Below are positions 58,170-64,000 of a DNA stretch of 64,000 nt, piece by piece. Where the stretch lies: assembly GCA_031411995.1 (NCBI GenBank), contig JANOCD010000054.1:30670-94669 (forward strand). The letters are read 5' to 3'. Position 1 is the first letter of the stretch; every line of letters starts with the position of its first letter. This DNA comes from Rudanella sp031411995 (GTDB lineage: Bacteria; Bacteroidota; Bacteroidia; Cytophagales; Spirosomataceae). The notes beneath the pieces were generated by a model. That model searched no databases. It saw nothing but the letters and a program-made list of their open reading frames with translations, and had not been told where the DNA came from. Both the position numbers and the translations under genes were made by a program.

Positions 58170-60074
58170 ATGTCAACTACATACACGTCCGACTACCAAC
58201 GCAGCCTTGCTGATCCCGTTTCGTTCTGGACCGAACAGGCCGCTACTATCCCCTGGGTGACGTTCCCAACCCAAATTCTCTCGACCGATGAGGAGGGGTT
58301 AACCCGTTGGTATGCCGACGGGGTAATGAACACCTGCTATGCAGCCGTGGACTACCATGTGGAGCAGGGCCGGGGCGAGCAGGTGGCACTCATTTACGAC
58401 TCACCCGTTACCGACACGGTGCAACGGTTCACCTATCGCGATATGCAAACGGAGGTAGCGCGGCTGGCGGGTGTGCTGAAACAGTTGGGTGTGGGCTACG
58501 GCGACACCGTCGTTATTTATATGCCGATGGTGCCAGAAACGGCCTGTGCGATGTTGGCCTGTGCGCGGTTGGGGGCCATTCATTCGGTGGTGTTCGGTGG
58601 TTTTGCCCCCCACGAACTGGCCCTGCGTATCAACGATGCCGAACCGAAGTTGATTCTGTCGGCCTCCTGCGGCATCGAGTTCGACCGGGTGATTCCGTAT
58701 AAGCCACTGTTGGATGAAGGCATCCGGCTGGCCACGCATCAACCCGATCACTGCCTGATTTTACAGCGTACTCAGTGTCGGGCTGACCTTGACGAGGGGC
58801 GCGATCTGGATTGGGCTACCACCCTCGCCACCGCCGAACCCGCCGATTGGGTGCCAGTTCGGGCCACCGACCCACTCTATATTCTGTACACCTCCGGCAC
58901 CACGGGCAAGCCCAAAGGCATTGTCCGCGACAACGGGGGCCACGCGGTTGCCCTGAAATACAGCCTGAAAGCCATTTATAATATCGAACCCGGCGACGTG
59001 TTCTGGGCGGCCTCCGATTTTGGCTGGGCGGTGGGGCATTGCTACATTGTGTATGGCCCGTTGATTGGCGGTTGCACGGCCATTTTGTTTGAAGGAAAAC
59101 CCGTTCGGACACCCGATGCCGGTACGTTTTGGCGCGTGATTCAGGATCATAAAGTCAACGTTTTTTTCACGGCTCCAACCGCGTTTCGAGCCATCAAAAA
59201 GGAAGACCCCGAGGGCAAACTGCTCCAGCATTACGACCTCTCCTCGCTCGAAACCATTTTTGTGGCCGGTGAACGCTGCGACCCGCCCACCCTCCACTGG
59301 CTCGGCGACCTCACGGGCGTTCCCATCATCGACCATTGGTGGCAAACCGAATCGGGCTGGCCAATGGTGTCTAATCAAATGGGAATCAACCCTATGCCCG
59401 TGAAAGCGGGGTCGTCGTCGTTGCCCGTTTGCGGGTACGATTTGCAGATTCTGGGCGAAAACGGGCAACAATTGGAGGCCAATGAAGAGGGGTATGTGTG
59501 CCTGAAACTGCCCTTGCCGCCCGGTTTCACGCCCACACTCTGGCGCGACAATGAACGATTTCAGCAATCGTATCTAAACCGTTTTCCGGGATATTATCTC
59601 TCCGGCGACGGGGGCTACATCGACGAGGACGGCTATGTGTTTATCATGGGCCGGGTCGATGATGTGATCAACGTGGCCGGGCATCGCTTATCAACCGGCG
59701 AAATGGAAGAAATCGTGGGGGCGCACCCCGCCGTGGCCGAATGCGCCGTGGTGGGCATCGCCGACGAGATGCGGGGACAACGACCCGTTGGGTTCGTGGT
59801 GCTAAAAGACGACTGGACAGGCACGGATCATTCCGTAGAAGTTGATTTGGTAGCCATGATTCGGGAGAAGATTGGTGCAGTGGCTTATTTCCGCCATGCC
59901 GTAACGGTGAAACGATTACCCAAAACCCGCTCGGGCAAGATTCTCCGAAAAACCATCCGCCAAATCGCCGACGGAGAAACCTTTACCATCCCCTCCACCA
60001 TTGACGATCCCATAATTTTAGACGAAATTCGGGCCTCGCTAAGTACAACGGAGTGGTACTCCGTTGTGCCGTAA
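58170..60074 (+). CDS. prpE: Acyl-CoA ligase, PrpE (propionyl-CoA synthetase)-like
   Basis: A 634-residue AMP-forming ligase that activates acetate or propionate with ATP and CoA. The adenylate core motif is YILYTSGTTGKPKGIVRDNG, with the PrpE-type continuation GHAVALKYSLKAIYNIEPGD. Further motifs are FGWAVGHCYIVYGPL, WWQTESGWP and the C-terminal hinge/acylation site PKTRSGKILRK, whose lysine is the usual acetylation site. Length and motif order resemble propionyl-CoA synthetases more than acetyl-CoA synthetases. The start 58170 is used because the open frame upstream covers the small membrane gene. Substrate preference is inferred. Confidence 0.88.
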   Translation: MSTTYTSDYQRSLADPVSFWTEQAATIPWVTFPTQILSTDEEGLTRWYADGVMNTCYAAVDYHVEQGRGEQVALIYDSPVTDTVQRFTYRDMQTEVARLAGVLKQLGVGYGDTVVIYMPMVPETACAMLACARLGAIHSVVFGGFAPHELALRINDAEPKLILSASCGIEFDRVIPYKPLLDEGIRLATHQPDHCLILQRTQCRADLDEGRDLDWATTLATAEPADWVPVRATDPLYILYTSGTTGKPKGIVRDNGGHAVALKYSLKAIYNIEPGDVFWAASDFGWAVGHCYIVYGPLIGGCTAILFEGKPVRTPDAGTFWRVIQDHKVNVFFTAPTAFRAIKKEDPEGKLLQHYDLSSLETIFVAGERCDPPTLHWLGDLTGVPIIDHWWQTESGWPMVSNQMGINPMPVKAGSSSLPVCGYDLQILGENGQQLEANEEGYVCLKLPLPPGFTPTLWRDNERFQQSYLNRFPGYYLSGDGGYIDEDGYVFIMGRVDDVINVAGHRLSTGEMEEIVGAHPAVAECAVVGIADEMRGQRPVGFVVLKDDWTGTDHSVEVDLVAMIREKIGAVAYFRHAVTVKRLPKTRSGKILRKTIRQIADGETFTIPSTIDDPIILDEIRASLSTTEWYSVVP

Positions 60075-60137
60075 GGCCAAAAATTGGTAGTAAAAATTAG
60101 CTATAAAGATTGGCCTTACGGCCCAACGGAGTACCAT
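60053..60137. repeat. Inverted repeat reaching into the end of the PrpE-like gene
   Basis: Arms 60053-60080 and 60110-60137 pair at 26 of 28 positions (left arm contains CCGTTGTGCCGTAAGGCCAA). The left arm includes the last codons and stop of the ligase gene. A shorter perfect inverted repeat (ACAACGGAGT / ACTCCGTTGT) is nested at its start. Confidence 0.7.
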
Positions 60138-60172
60138 CGCGCGGGCGACCCCGTCCGTTATACTTAACAACC

Positions 60173-62074
60173 ATGAATTACCAGATTAAATCCTTTGACG
60201 AATACCAGGCCGCTTACCAGAAAAGCGTTGACGATCCCGAAAACTTTTGGGCCGAAGTGGCGCAGGAATTTCAGTGGCGCAAACCCTGGACTAAAACCCT
60301 CCAATGGAACTTCGAAGAACCCAACATCAAATGGTTTCAGGGCGGCAAACTCAACATTACTGAAAATTGCCTCGATCGGCACCTCGAAACCCGTGGCGAC
60401 CAACCCGCCATCATCTGGGAACCCAATGACCCCAATGAGGCTGGTGTAACGCTGACCTACCGGATGCTGCACGATCAGGTTTGCCGCATGGCCAACGTGT
60501 TGAAACGCAATGGCGTGGTGAAGGGTGACCGGGTTTGTATTTATATGCCGATGGTGCCGGAGTTAGCCATTTCGCTGCTGGCCTGCGCCCGAATTGGGGC
60601 CGTACATTCGGTGGTTTTTGGGGGATTTTCGGCCCAAAGCATTGCCGACCGGATTAACGATGCCGCTTGCAAACTGGTGATTACAGCGGATGGCGGCTAC
60701 CGGGGCAACAAAGAAATTCCGCTGAAAAGCGTGGTCGATGATGCCCTCATTGGTTGCCCCACCGTGGAGCGCGTGATTGTGATGACCCGCACCCGCACGC
60801 CAGTGGCCATGCTCAAAGGCCGCGATGTCTGGATGGAGCAGGAACTGAAGCAGGTTACGGCCAACTGCCCCGCCGAGGAAATGGATGCCGAAGATATGCT
60901 GTTTATCCTGTACACCTCCGGCTCAACGGGCAAACCCAAAGGCGTGGTGCATACCTGCGGGGGCTATATGGTTTATGCGGCTTACACCTTCTCAAACGTG
61001 TTTCAGTACAAAGATGGCCAGGTTCATTTTTGCACCGCCGACATTGGCTGGATCACCGGCCACAGCTACATTGTGTATGGCCCGCTGGCCAATGGAGCCA
61101 CTTCACTGCTGTTTGAGGGGGTGCCGACCTACCCCGATGCCGGGCGGTTCTGGGACGTGGTCGATAAGCACCAAGTCAATATTCTGTACACGGCCCCCAC
61201 GGCCATTCGGTCGCTCATGAGTTTTGGGTTGGAACCCGTTCAGAACCACGACCTGAGCAGTTTGCAGGTGCTTGGCTCCGTGGGTGAACCCATCAACGCC
61301 GAAGCCTGGCACTGGTACGACGACAATATCGGTAAAAACAACTGCCCCATTGTGGATACGTGGTGGCAAACCGAAAACGGCGGCATCCTCATTTCTCCCC
61401 TCGCGGGCATCACCAAAACCAAACCCACTTACGCCACGCTGCCCCTGCCGGGGGTTCAGCCGGTGCTGGTGGACGAAAACGGCAACGTAATTGAAGGCAA
61501 CGGCGTGTCGGGGAATCTCTGCATCAAATTCCCGTGGCCGGGCATTCTCCGCACCACCTACGGCGACCACGAACGCTGCCGCCAAACCTACTTCTCAGCC
61601 TACCCCGGTATGTATTTCACGGGCGACGGTTGCCTCCGCGACGAGGATGGCTACTACCGAATCACGGGCCGCGTTGACGATGTTCTGAACGTGTCGGGCC
61701 ACCGGATTGGCACGGCCGAGGTCGAAAATGCGATCAACATGCACACCGGCGTAGTGGAAAGCGCGGTGGTAGGCTACCCCCATGACATCAAGGGACAGGG
61801 CATCTACGCCTACGTGATCACCGACCAATTCCCCGACGGACACGATGCCGACCTGACCAAACGCGACATTCTGGCCACCGTCACCCGGGTGATCGGTGCC
61901 ATCGCCAAACCCGACAAAATCCAGTTCGTGACGGGTTTGCCCAAAACCCGCTCCGGAAAAATCATGCGCCGTATCCTCCGCAAAATTGCCGAGGGCGACA
62001 CGGGAAATCTGGGCGACACCAGCACGCTTTTAGACCCGGCAGTGGTGGAAGAGATCAAGGCGGGAGCAGTGTAG
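60173..62074 (+). CDS. acs: Acetyl-CoA synthetase
   Basis: A 633-residue AMP-forming acetate-CoA ligase. Motifs: adenylation FILYTSGSTGKPKGVVHTCG, the acetate-specific region GYMVYAAYTFSNVFQYKDGQ, TADIGWITGHSYIVYGPLAN, WWQTENGGI and the C-terminal PKTRSGKIMRRILRKIAEGD with its regulatory lysine. The W in GWITGH and the pattern of the pocket fit acetate preference. The ATG at 60173 is chosen because family members start close to QIKSFDEYQAAYQKS. It follows the PrpE-like gene; together with the MHS transporter this forms a carboxylate uptake and activation cluster. Confidence 0.95.
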   Translation: MNYQIKSFDEYQAAYQKSVDDPENFWAEVAQEFQWRKPWTKTLQWNFEEPNIKWFQGGKLNITENCLDRHLETRGDQPAIIWEPNDPNEAGVTLTYRMLHDQVCRMANVLKRNGVVKGDRVCIYMPMVPELAISLLACARIGAVHSVVFGGFSAQSIADRINDAACKLVITADGGYRGNKEIPLKSVVDDALIGCPTVERVIVMTRTRTPVAMLKGRDVWMEQELKQVTANCPAEEMDAEDMLFILYTSGSTGKPKGVVHTCGGYMVYAAYTFSNVFQYKDGQVHFCTADIGWITGHSYIVYGPLANGATSLLFEGVPTYPDAGRFWDVVDKHQVNILYTAPTAIRSLMSFGLEPVQNHDLSSLQVLGSVGEPINAEAWHWYDDNIGKNNCPIVDTWWQTENGGILISPLAGITKTKPTYATLPLPGVQPVLVDENGNVIEGNGVSGNLCIKFPWPGILRTTYGDHERCRQTYFSAYPGMYFTGDGCLRDEDGYYRITGRVDDVLNVSGHRIGTAEVENAINMHTGVVESAVVGYPHDIKGQGIYAYVITDQFPDGHDADLTKRDILATVTRVIGAIAKPDKIQFVTGLPKTRSGKIMRRILRKIAEGDTGNLGDTSTLLDPAVVEEIKAGAV

Positions 62075-62085
62075 GAACGCAGGAT

Positions 62086-62113
62086 GTAGAGACGCAAAAT
62101 TTTGCGTTTCTAC
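62086..62113 (+). repeat. Hairpin after acs
   Basis: GTAGAGACGCAAAA (62086-62099) pairs with TTTTGCGTTTCTAC (62100-62113) with one mismatch and no loop, 12 bases after the acs stop. Similar GTAGAGACGC palindromes are common intergenic repeats. Confidence 0.6.
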
Positions 62114-62145
62114 TGATTATCAATTAAATACGTCAATAAAACTCC

Positions 62146-62874
62146 ATGATTATCAACCTTTTCCCAATCACATTCGCCCTTTTCCTTACCTGCTTAACCG
62201 CACAGGCACAGGGCCTCAATACCTTATCGGCACAGGAAAAAAAAGAAGGCTGGACATTGCTTTTCAACGGTCGGGATGTGTCGGGATGGCACACGTATGG
62301 CGGCAAAGGAGTGGGTTCGGCCTGGCAAATTGATGGGGGTGCCCTGCATTTGTCGGTGCCCAACCGGATCGGGAACAAAGCTGCCAACGGGGGCGACCTG
62401 GTCTCCGATGCGACATACTCCGGCGATTTTGAGTTTAAAGTGGACTGGAAAGTGGGCCGACTCACCAACAGTGGCATTTTCTTCTTTGTGCAAGAAGCCC
62501 CGCAATACAAAAACATTTACGACACGGGTCTGGAACTGCAGGTGCTCGACGATGCGATTTATGAAGGAGCTAAAGAGAACACCCACCGGGCGGGCGATTT
62601 TTTCAGCGTCGCCAATGCGCGGGTACGCGAAATAAACCCGGTTGGCGAGTGGAATCAGGTGCATTTCATCATGAAGAAAAACAAACTGACGGTGTCCCTG
62701 AACGGCTACAGCATTCAGGAACACGACCTTGCCAGTGCCGACTGGAAAAAGCTGCTTGGGGCCAGCAAACTGGCCGCGGCCCCCATTGGCAAAGGGCAGT
62801 TTTCGGGTCGGATTGGCTTACAGGACTGGGGCAGCACGGTCTGGTTTCGGAATATCAAGTTTCGGAAGTTATAA
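62146..62874 (+). CDS. DUF1080 (3-keto-disaccharide hydrolase-type) exported protein
   Basis: A 242-residue exported DUF1080 protein with a signal peptide (ITFALFLTCLTAQAQ). The concanavalin-A-like domain is visible as WTLLFNGRDVSGWHTYGGKG, GDFEFKVDWKVGRLTNSGIF with FFVQEAPQYKNIYDTGLELQ, and the C-terminal FSGRIGLQDWGSTVWFRNIK. It is shorter than the DUF1080 protein at 37119 and lacks that protein's cysteine tail. Probable role: hydrolysis of 3-keto-glycosides in the periplasm, by family analogy only. A short terminator follows. Confidence 0.87.
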   Translation: MIINLFPITFALFLTCLTAQAQGLNTLSAQEKKEGWTLLFNGRDVSGWHTYGGKGVGSAWQIDGGALHLSVPNRIGNKAANGGDLVSDATYSGDFEFKVDWKVGRLTNSGIFFFVQEAPQYKNIYDTGLELQVLDDAIYEGAKENTHRAGDFFSVANARVREINPVGEWNQVHFIMKKNKLTVSLNGYSIQEHDLASADWKKLLGASKLAAAPIGKGQFSGRIGLQDWGSTVWFRNIKFRKL

Positions 62875-62899
62875 AAACCAGACACAAATAAAGCGGACG

Positions 62900-62926
62900 A
62901 GCCGGGCTGTGAGGTCCGGCTTTTTT
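62900..62926 (+). terminator. Terminator of the DUF1080 gene
   Basis: Stem AGCCGG/CCGGCT with a 10-base loop, followed by a T-run at 62921-62926. Confidence 0.7.
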
Positions 62927-62929
62927 ACG

Positions 62930-62937
62930 TATCTTTG
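62930..62937 (+). promoter_or_regulatory. -7 promoter box of the Uma2 gene
   Basis: TATCTTTG matches TAnnTTTG and ends 16 bases before the ATG at 62954, right after the terminator. Confidence 0.5.
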
Positions 62938-62953
62938 GGTAAAGACACACGCT

Positions 62954-63535
62954 ATGGAAACGCTGACGATAGCCCACGACGAGCAATACGGAGTTCCCAA
63001 ATACGCAGGACAACGGATGACCAAAGCCGATTTTTTGCGGTGGGAGTCAGACGATAACTATGCCTATGAGTTTAATGATGGTTTGCTCGAACCCACCACT
63101 GGAATGAGACAAGACGAGAACTACCTGCTTGCCAATCTTGAAACCGCTTTTTTTCAGACAACCGCCTTCCGAAATGGCAGTCGACTGCGGGCAGAGATGG
63201 ACTTCTGGGTGACAGACAAACAAATGCGCAGGGCAGACGTTTCGTGTTTTACGAGCGAGCAAATGCAACAGATGCAAACGGGCCAAAAAGTAATTCCCGG
63301 CTTTGTGGTTGAGTTTGCTTCCCATACCGACAATGATGTCGTGAGCATCACCAAACGCCATGAATATTTCGAGGCTGGTGTTCAGGTTGTCTGGTGGGTT
63401 TACCCAATCCATCAGGAAGTTCACGTTTATACCTCGCCCAAAACCGTCACGATCTGCACCGACGACGATTTGCTCAGTGCGGCTCCTGCTTTGCCTGAGA
63501 TGCAAATGACGGTGGCAGAGTTGTTTAGAAAATGA
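62954..63535 (+). CDS. Uma2 family endonuclease-like protein (DUF820)
   Basis: A 193-residue restriction-endonuclease-fold protein of the Uma2/DUF820 family. Motifs: YEFNDGLLEPTTGMRQDENY near the N-terminus, the central MDFWVTDKQMRRADVSCFTS with the metal-binding-type D, and PGFVVEFASHTDNDV with the ExK-like segment (VEFASHTDND then TKRHEYFEAGVQVVWWVYPI). Such proteins are abundant in some bacteria, and their biological role is unknown. The start 62954 is chosen because the -7 box and terminator lie just upstream. Confidence 0.88.
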   Translation: METLTIAHDEQYGVPKYAGQRMTKADFLRWESDDNYAYEFNDGLLEPTTGMRQDENYLLANLETAFFQTTAFRNGSRLRAEMDFWVTDKQMRRADVSCFTSEQMQQMQTGQKVIPGFVVEFASHTDNDVVSITKRHEYFEAGVQVVWWVYPIHQEVHVYTSPKTVTICTDDDLLSAAPALPEMQMTVAELFRK

Positions 63536-63569
63536 TCAGATATCTTTATGTCTGTTTACGATTATTTAT

Positions 63570-63893
63570 ATGAAATCTTCTGAATTTTACTTTGACCAGA
63601 TTCCAAGTGAGGAAGATGAGTATTACGAATTTAAATCAAGCCGAGTTGCGGTTAACGATAATGAATTTGCTAAAAAATTAAGTAAAGCAATATCGGGTTT
63701 TTCAAATTCAGGTGGTGGATATTTTATAGTTGGAATTGACGAAAAAAGCGGCAAGGTTGACGGAGGAATACCAAGATCGATTGGTAGAAAACCACTGAAT
63801 GAGTGGGTAGACACTATAGCACATAGAGTGGAGCCTACACCTAAATATTCGGTAATATACATTAGAGTTGTTGCATCGCTGATTGGTAGCTAG
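63570..63893 (+). CDS. AlbA_2 (Schlafen-type) protein, probably truncated
   Basis: A 107-residue protein whose first 95 residues match the start of AlbA_2-domain proteins (EFYFDQIPSEEDEYYEFKSS, AKKLSKAISGFSNSGGGYFI then VGIDEKSGKVDGGIP). Full AlbA_2 proteins are usually much longer and include an extra domain or ATP-binding tail. Here the reading frame ends within a few codons of an IS5-like element (SLIGS at the end is out of pattern). So the gene was probably interrupted by insertion at about 63865-63890. The region is AT-rich. Confidence 0.7.
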   Translation: MKSSEFYFDQIPSEEDEYYEFKSSRVAVNDNEFAKKLSKAISGFSNSGGGYFIVGIDEKSGKVDGGIPRSIGRKPLNEWVDTIAHRVEPTPKYSVIYIRVVASLIGS

Positions 63894-64000
63894 TTAGTCA
63901 AATAGAAATTCCAGATGCCTGCGCAAATAAGCAGGGATGATTCATACAATTTGACCTTATGGGTGCGTAAACGATCGGTCAAATAACGATACCGCTTTAG
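63890..64000 (-). mobile_element. 3' end of an IS5-family-like transposase gene (partial)
   Basis: On the minus strand, the frame starting at 64000 runs 36 residues to TAG at 63890-63892. It reads LKRYRYLTDRLRTHKVKLYE then SSLLICAGIWNFYLTN. The arrangement (K-x-Y/F-R-x-L-x-x-R, later I-CAGI-W/Y-N-F) is like the C-terminal end of IS5-group/DDE transposases (for example ILSERYRNRRKRFGLRFNLI then CGIYNWEL). The start and the other IS end are outside the window. Terminal inverted repeats cannot be checked. Overlap with the AlbA_2 gene's tail supports insertion there. Confidence 0.55.

Overview
The window reads as a chromosomal segment of a Bacteroidota bacterium, most likely order Cytophagales, family Spirosomaceae (Spirosoma-like). 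The lineage call rests on recognisable families: DUF5686 and TonB-dependent receptors with CarboxypepD_reg-like domains, a type IX secretion C-terminal signal, a DUF349 protein, many secreted glycoside hydrolases, DUF1080 and ThuA proteins, and many copies of the Bacteroidota -7 promoter box TAnnTTTG just upstream of start codons. Species cannot be fixed from the sequence alone. Most of the window is moderately GC-rich. The exceptions are about 45.0-47.2 kb and the last 450 bases, both clearly AT-rich.

Layout. 0-6.7 kb: the start of an S9 peptidase, the translation factor lepA, a GH16 glucanase, a CAP-domain secreted protein, two esterases and a DinB protein. 6.8-14.1 kb: a secreted phosphoesterase with a T9SS tail, an orphan LytTR response regulator divergent from a GH20 hexosaminidase, a Nudix/SDR gene pair and an EamA transporter. 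14.3-23.6 kb: outer-membrane proteins (DUF5686, TonB receptor), an LRR protein, a GH13 alpha-glucosidase and small secreted proteins. 23.6-31.4 kb: a GH106 rhamnosidase and a very large ThuA / PQQ-dehydrogenase-like / PKD / cytochrome c / carbohydrate-binding fusion, divergent from a Nudix-type sugar regulator across a palindromic operator candidate. 31.5-35.9 kb: a PIN toxin-antitoxin pair beside tRNA-Thr(TGT), then a DUF349 protein divergent from pdxH. 36.1-44.9 kb: a kelch/DUF1080/DUF1624 operon, pgeF, small membrane proteins, a TPR lipoprotein, the SRP RNA (ffs) just upstream of galK, transaldolase and an FtsE-like ATPase.

45.0-47.2 kb is a probable recently acquired AT-rich segment with arr (rifampin ADP-ribosyltransferase), a RibD/DHFR-like reductase and a VOC protein. 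It ends in a structured, integron attC-like region. 47.2-55.9 kb holds an AraC regulator, a second DinB protein, an NTF2-like protein, a CDGSH/DUF1330/OsmC cluster, DUF3050, a remnant of a Gfo/Idh/MocA oxidoreductase, DUF4174, a small DMT transporter, a tail-specific protease and an FKBP isomerase. 56.2-62.1 kb is a short-chain carboxylate uptake and activation cluster (MHS-type symporter, small membrane protein, PrpE-like and Acs ligases). 62.1-64.0 kb has DUF1080, a Uma2 nuclease-like protein, an AlbA_2 protein that appears cut short, and the 3' end of an IS5-like transposase.

A recurring theme is long, near-perfect inverted repeats (20-31 bp arms) at gene ends, several reaching into the last codons of the gene. 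Their sequences differ from each other. They may act as terminators or mRNA 3' stabilisers, or be remnants of intergenic repeat elements.
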